This document shows, one piece after another, positions 35,190 through 43,498 of a DNA stretch of 64,000 nucleotides (position 1 is the stretch's first letter; each line of letters opens with the position of its first letter). The notes under the pieces are model-generated. The model saw only the letters and a list, made by a program, of their open reading frames with translations, made no database searches and was not told where the DNA came from. Both the position numbers and the translations under genes were made by a program. Source of the stretch: DASQTB01 sp035642095 (lineage in GTDB: Bacteria; Actinomycetota; UBA4738; CALAEC01); the NCBI GenBank assembly GCA_035642095.1, contig DASQTB010000048.1:13175-77174 (forward strand), written 5' to 3'.

Positions 35190-36332
35190 TCAGCCTCCGG
35201 GGGGGACGGGCTCGGCGGCCTGGGACTCCGATGATCGGAGGGCCGCCTCGAACAGGCGGTGCGCCTCGAGCGCCTCCTCGGCATTCGCGCACGGGAACCC
35301 GTCACCGAGAAGGCCCGCCCGCTCGGCGAGGAACGCTGCCCACATCTGCAGCACGGCATCCGAGAAGCCGAACTCAAAGATGGCGCCTGTCACGGTCGGG
35401 AACACGGACTGGCTGCCCGTCTCCATTCCTTCCCAGACCTGGCGCCCGTCCCGAACCGTGAACCGGCGCACGGTCTTCGGCCGGGCGGTCGAGAACTCCA
35501 CGCCGCCTTCCATCCCCACGGCCCGGATCCGCCAGGTGTTCATCTCCCCCGGCGAGATCCGCTTCGTCTCCACGGTCAGGGGGAACGTGGCGTCGTTTTC
35601 GCCTACGGTGCAGACGAGCGTGGCATTCTCGATTGTGTCGCAGGGAACCGGCGCGCCGTCCGGTCCCGGTCTCTCCGTGACGAGGTCCTGCAGAACGGCG
35701 TAGGTGCGCGTCGGATACCAGCCCAGCTTGAACGGGAGATGCAGGGCGTGCATGCCCAGGTCGCCCATCACGCCGATCCGTCCGCACAACCGGGCTTGAC
35801 GTTTCCAGTTGGCCGGCTTGTGGACGTCCAGATCGCTCGAATGGAGGAACGCTGAGCTGGCCTCGATCACCCGTCCGAGTCTCCCAGTTCGTATCGTCTC
35901 GAAGGCGAGCTGAGCCCCGGGGAAGTAGGGCATCTCGCTGGAGCACCGGACGAACAGGTTCGGTCGCCTCCGCAGCACCTCGACGATCCGTTCGCATGCG
36001 GCGAGGTCGATCCCGAACGGCTTCTCACCGAGGAAGTCCTTGCCGGCCTCGATCGCCGCCACGTATAGCTTCTCGTGGAGATGGTGCGGCACCGCGATGT
36101 ACAAGACGTCGACGACGTCGTCCTCGAGCAGCTGGCGGTAGTCGGTGCTTGTCAACCGAACCGTGTCGATGCGTTCGAACCAGGCCAGGGCCTTGGGGTC
36201 CGAATCGCACACGGCGGTGAGTGTCGGGCGGACCGGATGGCTCTGGAGTGCCGGCCACCGCTGAATTGCGGCGGCGACCTCCTTGCCCATCAGACCGCCG
36301 CCGATGATCCCGATCTGGACCTCGGAGGTCAC
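35190..36332 (-). CDS. Gfo/Idh/MocA-family oxidoreductase
   Basis: 380 residues. N-terminal Rossmann domain 'IGIIGGGLMGKEVA', 'TAVCDSD', then the family motif 'GEKPFG' with its catalytic Lys, and a C-terminal sheet domain. Members oxidise or reduce sugars and cyclitols with NAD(P). It follows the aldolase gene by 4 nt and shares the divergent promoter with the operator at 37217. It may convert the imported sugar before or after isomerisation. Confidence 0.9.
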   Translation of the reverse strand: MTSEVQIGIIGGGLMGKEVAAAIQRWPALQSHPVRPTLTAVCDSDPKALAWFERIDTVRLTSTDYRQLLEDDVVDVLYIAVPHHLHEKLYVAAIEAGKDFLGEKPFGIDLAACERIVEVLRRRPNLFVRCSSEMPYFPGAQLAFETIRTGRLGRVIEASSAFLHSSDLDVHKPANWKRQARLCGRIGVMGDLGMHALHLPFKLGWYPTRTYAVLQDLVTERPGPDGAPVPCDTIENATLVCTVGENDATFPLTVETKRISPGEMNTWRIRAVGMEGGVEFSTARPKTVRRFTVRDGRQVWEGMETGSQSVFPTVTGAIFEFGFSDAVLQMWAAFLAERAGLLGDGFPCANAEEALEAHRLFEAALRSSESQAAEPVPPGG

Positions 36333-36336
36333 GAGC

Positions 36337-37176
36337 TCAGGAGGGCTCGTGCAGGAGGGTCAGGGCCTTCTCCGGGGACCAGTCGTCATGGACGACGGCC
36401 ATCAGCGCCCGGGTGATCGCCTCCGGATTCGGGTGCTGGATGATGTTGCGCCCGTAGACGATCCCCGTGGCGCCCTGAGCGAGCACGGCCTGGGTTCGAA
36501 TCAGGATCTCCTCGTCACTCACCCGGCCTCCGCCGCGAACGAGGAGGGGGACCCGAGCGACCTGGACCACCCGGTGGTACTCGGAGACATCGTCGGTGGG
36601 ATCGGCTTTGATGATGTCGGCCCCGAGCTCCACCGCCTGGCGGACCAGCGCCGTGATCCTTCCGACGTCGCCGTCGAGCGTGAGCCCGCCGTCGCCGGGC
36701 TTCATGACCAGCGGCTCCACCATCAGGGGGATCGCCGCCGACTCACACAAGGTCTTGAGCCGGCCCACGTTCTCGATGCAGGCCCGGCGGAGCTCGTCGG
36801 CGCCGGGGATGTCGAACATGTTCACCACTACACAAACCGCGTCGAGGCGGACGGCGTGAGCGATCGGATCGTCGATCAGGACGGCAAAGGCCCTTTCGGG
36901 GGCCCTCCGTCCGTATACGTTTGCCACATCGCACCGAAGGACCAGGGCCGGCTTGTCGCGCCCCGGCCGTGACTGGAGGAGATCGGCCTGTCCCACGCTG
37001 AGCTGGATTGCGTCCGGCGCCGCCTCGACCAGTGCGGACACCGCGGCTTCCATGTCCTCGATGCCTGTGAGAAAGTCCCGCTCCCCGGCGAAGCCGTGGT
37101 CGACCGCCACGTCGAGGCACCGGTTCGAGCGGGGGTTGAACAGTCGGTTGAGACGATAGGACTTCACCGGCGACAT
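36337..37176 (-). CDS. Class I aldolase (DhnA/LsrF-like)
   Basis: 279 residues. TIM barrel with 'CLDVAVDHGFA' near the N-terminus and the likely Schiff-base Lys190 in 'GADIIKADPTDD', plus 'LLVRGGGRVSDEEIL' for phosphate binding. The family includes fructose-bisphosphate, 6-deoxy-6-sulfofructose-phosphate and LsrF-type enzymes. Beside two kinases it probably splits a ketose (bis)phosphate. The AAGAGG before the ATG is almost adjacent, so GTG 37164 may be the real start. Confidence 0.88.
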   Translation of the reverse strand: MSPVKSYRLNRLFNPRSNRCLDVAVDHGFAGERDFLTGIEDMEAAVSALVEAAPDAIQLSVGQADLLQSRPGRDKPALVLRCDVANVYGRRAPERAFAVLIDDPIAHAVRLDAVCVVVNMFDIPGADELRRACIENVGRLKTLCESAAIPLMVEPLVMKPGDGGLTLDGDVGRITALVRQAVELGADIIKADPTDDVSEYHRVVQVARVPLLVRGGGRVSDEEILIRTQAVLAQGATGIVYGRNIIQHPNPEAITRALMAVVHDDWSPEKALTLLHEPS

Positions 37177-37207
37177 CCTCTTGACCAGCGGTCGAGACCG
37201 AACCTAG

Positions 37208-37230
37208 GCTAGCCAGGACAACGTTGTCAA
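37208..37230 (-). promoter_or_regulatory. Second LacI-family operator within the divergent aldolase/isomerase promoter
   Basis: The palindrome GACAACGTTGTC (37217-37228) matches the site at 31206 exactly. On the minus strand TTGACA overlaps it (37225-37230) and, 17-18 nt on, CTAGGT/TAGGTT provides a -10 for the aldolase operon. Repressor binding would mask the -35. The rightward isomerase operon starts 35 nt away and could be controlled from the same site. Confidence 0.78.
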
Positions 37231-37262
37231 CACCAGTGCAGTGACCGCGGGGGGTCGGCCGG

Positions 37263-38315
37263 GTGGAGCCCATCGAGCTCGGGGTGAACCAGATCCACCG
37301 CTTCTACCGGGGTGGCCGGTCCATCGCGGAGTTCCGCGGCCTTCGCCACCAGGACGATTTAGGGCCGGAGGACTGGGTCGGGTCGGCGACGGCCGTCTTC
37401 GGATCGGAGACGCTTGGAGTGAGCAGGCTGACCGATGGTCGAACGCTCAGGGACGCCGTCGTGGCGGATCCGGAAGGGTTCCTGGGCCCCGAGCACGCGG
37501 AGCGGTTCGGAGCCGAGATCGGACTGTTGGTGAAGCTGCTGGATGCGGGCCAGCGGCTCCCGGTGCATTGCCATCCGAATCGGGAATTCTCGAGGCGCCA
37601 CCTCGACTGCCCGTACGGGAAGACCGAAGCCTGGGTGATCGTCGGCGTGGGTTCGACCGACCCGGTCGTGCATCTCGGTTTCAGGCACAAGGTCGATCCG
37701 GAGACCCTCGCCGAGTGGGTGACGCGACAGGACACCGAGGCGCTCCTCCAGGCCACCAATCGTCTCCCCGTCAAGATCGGGGACTCGGTCCTGGTCCCGG
37801 CGGGCATCCCGCACGCCATCGGCGAGGGGGTGTTCCTGGTCGAGCTTCAGGAGCCGACGGACCTCTCCGTGCTTCTCGAGTGGGACGGCTTCGATATCGA
37901 CGGCGCCCTGGACGGACACCTCGGGCTGGGGTTCGATGTGGCCCTGGCTTGCGTCGACGCATCGGGCTGGGGGGGACGGCAGGTCGACCGGCTTCGCGGC
38001 CCGCGTCGTGGTCTCGCCGGGGCCCGGCCCGGGGTGGAGATCCTGTTCCCGACCGAAGCGGATCCGTTCTTCCGGGCCGAGCGGATCCGTCCTCCGGGAA
38101 GCACGCCGCTCCCGCCGTCCTTCTCCATCCTGGTGATCACCGCCGGATCGGGAACGCTCCGTTGGGCGAGTGCCGGGCGGGAGGTCGCTCGGGGAGACAC
38201 CCTCCTGATCCCGTTCGCTGCGGGAACGTGTGAGTTGTCCGGCGCGGTCGAGGCGGTCCGATGCCTGCCTCCGGATCCGACGGCACCGGACGCCTCGGTG
38301 CCCGCGTTCCGATGA
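37263..38315 (+). CDS. ManA-like class I mannose-6-phosphate isomerase family protein
   Basis: 350 residues. Cupin-type PMI with metal ligands in 'PVHCHPN', Glu in 'GKTEAWVI' and His in 'GIPHAIGEGVFLVELQ'. It probably interconverts an aldose (phosphate) and a ketose (phosphate). The C-terminal cupin half is shorter than usual. GTG start has a G-rich ribosome site. The stop overlaps the kinase start (ATGA). It is the first gene of a four-gene coupled operon. Confidence 0.85.
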   Translation: MEPIELGVNQIHRFYRGGRSIAEFRGLRHQDDLGPEDWVGSATAVFGSETLGVSRLTDGRTLRDAVVADPEGFLGPEHAERFGAEIGLLVKLLDAGQRLPVHCHPNREFSRRHLDCPYGKTEAWVIVGVGSTDPVVHLGFRHKVDPETLAEWVTRQDTEALLQATNRLPVKIGDSVLVPAGIPHAIGEGVFLVELQEPTDLSVLLEWDGFDIDGALDGHLGLGFDVALACVDASGWGGRQVDRLRGPRRGLAGARPGVEILFPTEADPFFRAERIRPPGSTPLPPSFSILVITAGSGTLRWASAGREVARGDTLLIPFAAGTCELSGAVEAVRCLPPDPTAPDASVPAFR

Positions 38316-39670
38316 CCGCAGAGCTGCTCCTCGGCCTTGACCTGGGCACCACTCATGCCAAGGCCGCGGTGGTGACGGTGGACGGCCGGGAACGTGCCCA
38401 CGGCTCGGCGCCAACACCCTGGCGCACCCTGGCCACCGGGGCGGAGCTGGACCCTCGGGCTCTGGTCGAAACAGCGGTGACGGCCGCCCGGGCGGCGCTG
38501 GCTGCCGCACCGGAGGGCCGGGTGATCGGGGTCGGTGTGACGAGCATGGCCGAGACCGGTGCGCTGCTCGATCGGGAAGGAGAGCCGGTCACCCCGATGA
38601 TCGCCTGGCACGACACCCGGGGCGACGAGCAGGCTGGCGAGCTGGCCCGTGCCGTCGGCCCACAGTGGTTCGCTCGGCGAGCCGGGCTTCCCATGAGCCG
38701 GTTGTGCACCGCGAGCAAGTATCGGTGGCTGCGGGCCCACCTCCCGGGTGCCAAGGAAGGCGTTCGATGGCTCAACGTGGCGGAGTGGCTTGTGCGCAGC
38801 CTGGGGGGCGAGGAGGTGGCCGAGCTGTCGCTGTCCTCCCGGACGGGGTTCCTGGACCTGGCTCGGAAGGAATGGCTCGACGAGGTGCTCGACGCTGTGG
38901 AGGCTCCGGCCGGGTTCCTGCCCGACCCCGCCGATGCCGGGACGCCGGCGGGCACGGTGTCGCGCACGCTCGACGAGGCTCGCGGCGCCGTGTTGACCGT
39001 GGCGGGTCACGATCACCCCTGCGCCTCGGTCGGAGCGGGGGCCACCGAACCAGGTGACGTTTTCGACTCGTGTGGGACTGCGGAGGCCTTCGTTCGCGTG
39101 CTGGAAACGCCTCTCGGTCCCGACGACGTCGAGCGGGCGGTGTCGGGCGGGGTGACTGTGGGCTGGAGCGCCGTGCCGAACCAGCAGGCCCTGATGGCGG
39201 GATTCGTCTCGGGCCTGGCCCTGACCAGGTTTCTAAACCTTCTCGGTGTGGGCAAGAAGGGCCGAGCCGCCCTCGATGCCGCGGCCGTGGCGCTTCGGTC
39301 CGGCGCGGACGGGGTTTCGGTGGCCGGCGTGACGGACGACCGAGCCACGCTCGAGGGGATCCCCCGATCCGTGACTCCCGCACACGTCTGGCGGGCCGCG
39401 ATCGAGGCGGTGACCCGGCACGGCGAGCAGGTGTTGGAGACGATCGAGGCGGTCGCCGGCCCGACCACGAGGCTGGTGGTGACGGGAGGATGGGCCCGAA
39501 GCGTGGCCGTCCGGGCCGTCAAGCGGGAGATCCTGGGGCCGTACGATGAACCGGCGGTCGAGGAGGCCGGGGCTCGAGGGGCCGCGTTGATCGCCGGCCT
39601 CGCGGCGGGCGCCTTCTCGGGGATCGAGGACCTTCCTCCGATCGCTCGAGTCCGGCGCGACGAGGGATGA
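38312..39670 (+). CDS. FGGY-family carbohydrate kinase
   Basis: 452 residues. N-terminal phosphate-binding 'LGLDLGTTHAKAAVVTVDG', 'MIAWHDTRGDEQ', 'LSLSSRTGFLDL', 'SCGTAEAFVR' and C-terminal adenosine motif 'LVVTGGWARSVAVRAVK'. The family phosphorylates ketoses and polyols; the exact sugar is not predictable. It overlaps the isomerase gene upstream and the DUF4432 gene downstream, each by ATGA. A second, PfkB-type kinase is encoded two genes on. Confidence 0.92.
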   Translation: MTAELLLGLDLGTTHAKAAVVTVDGRERAHGSAPTPWRTLATGAELDPRALVETAVTAARAALAAAPEGRVIGVGVTSMAETGALLDREGEPVTPMIAWHDTRGDEQAGELARAVGPQWFARRAGLPMSRLCTASKYRWLRAHLPGAKEGVRWLNVAEWLVRSLGGEEVAELSLSSRTGFLDLARKEWLDEVLDAVEAPAGFLPDPADAGTPAGTVSRTLDEARGAVLTVAGHDHPCASVGAGATEPGDVFDSCGTAEAFVRVLETPLGPDDVERAVSGGVTVGWSAVPNQQALMAGFVSGLALTRFLNLLGVGKKGRAALDAAAVALRSGADGVSVAGVTDDRATLEGIPRSVTPAHVWRAAIEAVTRHGEQVLETIEAVAGPTTRLVVTGGWARSVAVRAVKREILGPYDEPAVEEAGARGAALIAGLAAGAFSGIEDLPPIARVRRDEG

Positions 39671-40686
39671 GCATCCGATCGGCGGGCGGCTACGTCCGGG
39701 CGGGAAAGGTGGCCAACCTCGATCACCTGGCCCGGGCCACGCTCTCGACCGTGGTCGATGGGCCGGCCCGCGGTTGCCGCGCTCTCGACCTCCGGGTGGC
39801 GGAGGGGGTGGACCTTCGGATCCTGCCCGACCGTGGGTTCGACATCGGCGACGCCCGGTTCCGGGGGGTTCCTCTCTCCTGGATCTCGGCGATCGGCGAG
39901 ACGGGGCCGCTGAACGTCCTGACCGGACGATCATGGCTCCAGACGTTCGGGGGTGGCCTGATCACCACCTGCGGGCTCCGGAACGTGGGATCTCCCTCCG
40001 AGGGGCACGGGCTGCACGGTCTGTTCTCGCACCTCCGGGCCTCCGACGTGCGCTGGGACCGGGGGATCGAAGAAGACGACATCGTGCTCACCGCTCGAGC
40101 CACGATCGACGAGATCGACGCGGGGGGAGCGCACCTTCGGGTGGATCGAACCATCCGAACCCGTACCGGTCGCGGCCTGGTCGAACTGACCGACGTCACC
40201 TCGAACCTCGGAGCCGCGCCCGAGCCCGCACCGATCCTCTACCACGTGAACCTGGGCGTCCCTCTGTTCGACGAGGGAGCCACCGTGGACATCGACAGCG
40301 TCGAGGTCCTGCCCCGCGACGACGACGCGGGGCGGGGGCGCCATTCATGGATGTCGCCGGGTCCTCCCGAGGATGGTGGAAGGGAGATGGTCTTCGAGCA
40401 TCGGGTCCGACCCGACCGCTCGGGCTGGGGGCGGGCGGCCGTGGTCAACTCGTCAGCCCGGCTCGAGCTGATCCTCCGATGGCGGGCGACCGAGCTGCCC
40501 CGCTTCCACCAGTGGCTCCATCTCCGTCGGTCGATGTACGTGTTGGGGCTCGAACCGGCGAACTGCTCGGTTCTCGGCCGGGCCGCCGACCGGGCGGCCG
40601 GAACACTTCCGGTCCTGGAACCCGGAGCCCTCCGAACGACGGAGCTTCGGCTCGAGCCCCGGCGGCGAGTGCCTGACCGCGCATGA
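39667..40686 (+). CDS. DUF4432 family aldose-1-epimerase-like protein
   Basis: 339 residues. Galactose-mutarotase-like fold patterns are visible: 'GVDLRILPDRGFDIGDARF', 'GGGLITTCGLRNVGSPSEG', 'GLHGLFSH', 'LYHVNLGVPLFDEGA'. DUF4432 proteins are found beside sugar kinases; a mutarotase or isomerase role is plausible but unproven. Overlaps neighbours by ATGA on both sides. Confidence 0.83.
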   Translation: MSIRSAGGYVRAGKVANLDHLARATLSTVVDGPARGCRALDLRVAEGVDLRILPDRGFDIGDARFRGVPLSWISAIGETGPLNVLTGRSWLQTFGGGLITTCGLRNVGSPSEGHGLHGLFSHLRASDVRWDRGIEEDDIVLTARATIDEIDAGGAHLRVDRTIRTRTGRGLVELTDVTSNLGAAPEPAPILYHVNLGVPLFDEGATVDIDSVEVLPRDDDAGRGRHSWMSPGPPEDGGREMVFEHRVRPDRSGWGRAAVVNSSARLELILRWRATELPRFHQWLHLRRSMYVLGLEPANCSVLGRAADRAAGTLPVLEPGALRTTELRLEPRRRVPDRA

Positions 40687-41630
40687 TCGTCGCGGGGCCG
40701 AACATCACACTCGATCGCATCGTCCGGATCGACGAGCTCCGGCCCGGGGAGGTGCTGCGATTCTCTGAGGCGATCATCGCGCCTGGAGGGAAGGGCGCGA
40801 ACGTGACCCGGGTGGCGAAGGCGCTGGGTTTCCCGGCAACCCTGGTCGCGCTTGCCCCCGGACGTACCGGCCGGGCCGTGATCGAGCTTCTCTTCGAAGA
40901 AGGCCTTCCGGTGGACGCCGTCGCTACGGGAGGCGAGGCTCGGGCGGCTTCGATTGTGCTCGAGTCGAGCGGTCGGGTCACCGTCCTCAACGAGCCGGGT
41001 GCCACGATCCGAGAGGAGGACTGGGGAGCGTACGAGCGGACGGTGGCTGATCTTCTTCCCGGCCATGGCTTCCTGGTGTGCATCGGAAGCACCCCTCCCG
41101 GTAGCCCACCGGACGCGTACGGCAGGCTCGTCGTACTGGCCAGGGAACGCGGGATGCGCGCGCTGGTCGATGCGGCCGGCGACTCCCTGGCGGGCGCCCT
41201 GGTGGCAGCTCCCGAGCTCGTCACGCCGAGCCTGGGCGAGGCGGAAGGGATCATTCGCGGTGCCGGCCCCCAGCCCGCAGCGGAGCGGTCAGCGGACGTG
41301 CGGGATCGAGCTCTGGCGGCTGCCTCCGCCTTGGTCGGTCGAGGTGCGAGCACTGCCATGGTGACGGTCGCCCAGGGACTGGCTGTGGCTCGAGGTTCAG
41401 AGCGCTGGTGGGTGGATGCCCCGCCGGTCACCGTCCGGAACCCCATCGGGGCCGGCGACTCGCTGGTCGGCGGCCTGATCGGCTCGCTCGAGCGAGGCCA
41501 CGACCTTCGAACCGCGCTACGCCTCGGCGTGGCCGCGGCATCGGCCAGCGTCGAGACGAACCTCCCGGGGGTCCTCGATGCTCGCCGCGTCCACACCCTG
41601 GTGGACCACGTGGCGATCGTGGAGCGTTGA
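40683..41630 (+). CDS. PfkB-family hexose-phosphate kinase (1-phosphofructokinase/tagatose-6-P kinase-like)
   Basis: 315 residues. PfkB signatures 'PGGKGANVTRVAKALG' and 'NPIGAGDSLVGGLI' with catalytic Asp in GAGD. The overall pattern fits the 1-phosphofructokinase/tagatose-6-phosphate kinase group, which adds a second phosphate to a hexose phosphate. With the FGGY kinase and aldolase it suggests a bisphosphate intermediate. ATGA overlap with the DUF4432 gene; it ends the operon. Confidence 0.88.
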   Translation: MIVAGPNITLDRIVRIDELRPGEVLRFSEAIIAPGGKGANVTRVAKALGFPATLVALAPGRTGRAVIELLFEEGLPVDAVATGGEARAASIVLESSGRVTVLNEPGATIREEDWGAYERTVADLLPGHGFLVCIGSTPPGSPPDAYGRLVVLARERGMRALVDAAGDSLAGALVAAPELVTPSLGEAEGIIRGAGPQPAAERSADVRDRALAAASALVGRGASTAMVTVAQGLAVARGSERWWVDAPPVTVRNPIGAGDSLVGGLIGSLERGHDLRTALRLGVAAASASVETNLPGVLDARRVHTLVDHVAIVER

Positions 41631-41740
41631 GGGACCCACCGCTTCAACGACCGCAGGACCGTCGCCGAGTGATCAATCCCTCCCGCGGAGATCGACTCAA
41701 CGACCGACCGAAGGGTGGCCGACGCCTCCACCACCGGCTT

Positions 41741-42005
41741 TCAGGCTTGCAGGGAAACGGCGTACTCCGTGTCATCGTTCTGCCACCGGAAGATGAGGTG
41801 ATCGCCGTCTCCTCTGGCCGCCGCGTCGAGGTCTCCGGTGAAGGTCGCCGAAGACCGGAATGAGGGGATCCTGCTCGGCGAAGGGGAACAGCAGGACCTC
41901 CCCGTCGGCGCCCCGTTGGGACGCATCGATCAGGGTCGCCGTGGAGTAGTCGAGATGGAACACCACGCCGGATCCAGTCGGCCATGCTCGAGCCGGTGGC
42001 AGCAT
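41741..42005 (-). pseudogene. Degenerate hypothetical gene
   Basis: Two minus-strand pieces in different frames look coding: 'GSGVVFHLDYSTATLID' with 'VLLFPFAEQDPLIPVFG' (from 42005), and 'DHLIFRWQNDDTEYAVSLQA' ending at 41741. Joining them needs one frame change near 41860. The family is not recognised. This is the only content seen in the 450-nt gap between the PfkB gene and the hydrolase. Confidence 0.35.
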
Positions 42006-42047
42006 CGGTCATCAGGCGCCGTGAAGTATGGGGGATCGACCGCTCAC

Positions 42048-42053
42048 TATGCT
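42048..42053 (+). promoter_or_regulatory. -10 box of the hydrolase gene
   Basis: TATGCT, 28 nt before the ATG, which has GGAAGGAAGGAG upstream. This gene has a normal leader and ribosome site. Confidence 0.5.
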
Positions 42054-42080
42054 GGGAGGCCCGGAAGGAAGGAGACGCAG

Positions 42081-42836
42081 ATGGCCACTTACGTCCTCGT
42101 TCCCGGAGCGTGGCTCGGGGCCTGGGCCTGGGACCGGGTCGGTGCGAGGCTCCGGGAGGGGGGCCATCACGTGCATCCCGTCTGCCTGACCGGCCTCGGC
42201 GAGCGGGCCTCCGAGGCGGACCCGGGCGTGGACCTGGAGAGGCACGTGGCCGATGTGGTCGACGTGATCCGGCGGGAAGACCTGTGGAACGTGATCCTGG
42301 CGGGCCATAGCTACGCGGGGATGGTGGTCACCGGGGCCGTGGAACGGGTCCGAGACCGGATCTCGCAGCTCGTGTACGTCGACTCAGGGCCCTTCCCCGA
42401 CGGGACCTCGTTCCTGGACACCATGGAGCCGCAAGCCCGCCAGCTCGCCGAGCGCCTGATCCGGGAACGAGGTCAGGGATGGCTCTGGCCCATGCCCACA
42501 TGGGATGAGCTGGAGAACGTGATGCAGGCCCGCCTGGACGGACTGGGGGAGCGGGAACGCGACACGATGCGAGTGGGCGCGGTTTCCCAGCCCGCGGGGA
42601 CGATCAGGCAGCCCCTCCGTCGCCCCGAGCCCGTCGGGGAAGAGATCCGCAAGGTCCTGGTCAGCTCCAGCTTCCCGCTCCCGGCCGTGAAGGAGATGAT
42701 CGCCGGGGGTCACCCCTGGTTCGCCGAGCTGGCCGGTCCCGAATGGCGGTTCCAGGAGGTCCCCACCGGACACTGGCCGATGTTTTCGAAGCCCGACGAG
42801 CTCGCCGCGGAGCTCGGCCGGATCGCCATCAGCTGA
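42081..42836 (+). CDS. Alpha/beta hydrolase (salicylate-esterase-like)
   Basis: 251 residues. Nucleophile elbow 'GHSYAG' (Ser77), oxyanion region 'VLVPGAWLGAWAWD', and catalytic His in 'PTGHWPMF' near residue 234. The pattern matches plant-type esterase or hydroxynitrile-lyase relatives common in actinobacteria. Substrate unknown. The ATG is chosen from the strong ribosome site. Confidence 0.88.
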   Translation: MATYVLVPGAWLGAWAWDRVGARLREGGHHVHPVCLTGLGERASEADPGVDLERHVADVVDVIRREDLWNVILAGHSYAGMVVTGAVERVRDRISQLVYVDSGPFPDGTSFLDTMEPQARQLAERLIRERGQGWLWPMPTWDELENVMQARLDGLGERERDTMRVGAVSQPAGTIRQPLRRPEPVGEEIRKVLVSSSFPLPAVKEMIAGGHPWFAELAGPEWRFQEVPTGHWPMFSKPDELAAELGRIAIS

Positions 42837-42895
42837 GGATGATGGTTGGCGCCCCGACCGGCTCCCCGGCGTAAGGTAAGAGGAAGGGAGGGAGC

Positions 42896-43006
42896 ATGGG
42901 TGTGCAGATGCTGGCGGAGTGGACCACCGCCGACGGCGAGAGAGGCGCGTGGTTCAAGGACCCCGAAGGGAACATCCTGTCCCTGGCCCAGATCGCACCG
43001 TTCTGA
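42896..43006 (+). CDS. Orphan C-terminal fragment of a VOC (glyoxalase-fold) protein
   Basis: 36 residues, with a TAAGGT box (42872-42877) and AGGAAGGGAGG ribosome site ahead of the ATG. 'GAWFKDPEGNILSLAQI' is the last strand of a VOC domain; the N-terminal half is absent. It may be a remnant or a short expressed peptide. Its TGA overlaps a possible CTG start of the next VOC gene. Confidence 0.5.
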   Translation: MGVQMLAEWTTADGERGAWFKDPEGNILSLAQIAPF

Positions 43007-43428
43007 CGGTCGATCGACAGGACCGGCTCGACCACGGGGCCTTCCACAGCCTCGACTTCCTGTACACGCCGAGCCGTGACGTCGCCGCGGACCGCGACTA
43101 CTTCACCGAGATTCTGGGCGGTCGGCTGGTCTTCGCCGTGGAGGCCATGGGAACCAGGGTCGCCGCGATCGAGCTCGCCCAGGGGTCGCCGCTGGTTCTC
43201 CTGACCGACCACCTGGACGGCGAGCGTCCCGTGCTCGTCTACCGGGTGGCCGATCTGGACGCCGCACTGGCGGCCCTCGAGTCTCGGGGCTGGGGCCGGA
43301 CCCAGAGCTTCGAGATCCCCCACGGGCCGTGCTGCTCGTTCATCGGTCCGGGCGGCCACCGCATCGCCCTCTATCAGCCCACCCGCCCGGAGGCGGCCCG
43401 TCACTTCGACGGCCGCCGTGACTTCTAG
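43003..43428 (+). CDS. VOC-family protein, start uncertain
   Basis: About 141 residues of one bleomycin-resistance/glyoxalase domain: 'FHSLDFLYTPSRDVAADRDYF', 'RVAAIELAQGSPLVLL' and 'CSFIGPGGHRIALYQP'. No ATG, GTG or TTG lies between the upstream stop and the domain start; a CTG at 43003 forms CTGA with the previous stop. GTG 42919 is the nearest standard start but would add a 28-residue basic tail antiphase to the preceding fragment. Ligand unknown. Confidence 0.75.
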   Translation: MTVDRQDRLDHGAFHSLDFLYTPSRDVAADRDYFTEILGGRLVFAVEAMGTRVAAIELAQGSPLVLLTDHLDGERPVLVYRVADLDAALAALESRGWGRTQSFEIPHGPCCSFIGPGGHRIALYQPTRPEAARHFDGRRDF

Positions 43429-43498
43429 CCGGATTATCCCCTGCCCGGGTGGGGTTGGAACTCTGGTCAGGGAAGACTTGGCACAGGAAGGGATGAGC

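Noticed and set aside
41644..42012. A 122-codon intact minus-strand gene in the gap after the PfkB gene
   Set aside because: Its composition is Arg/Pro/Ser-rich as expected of a wrong frame; coding-like segments are instead split over two other frames.
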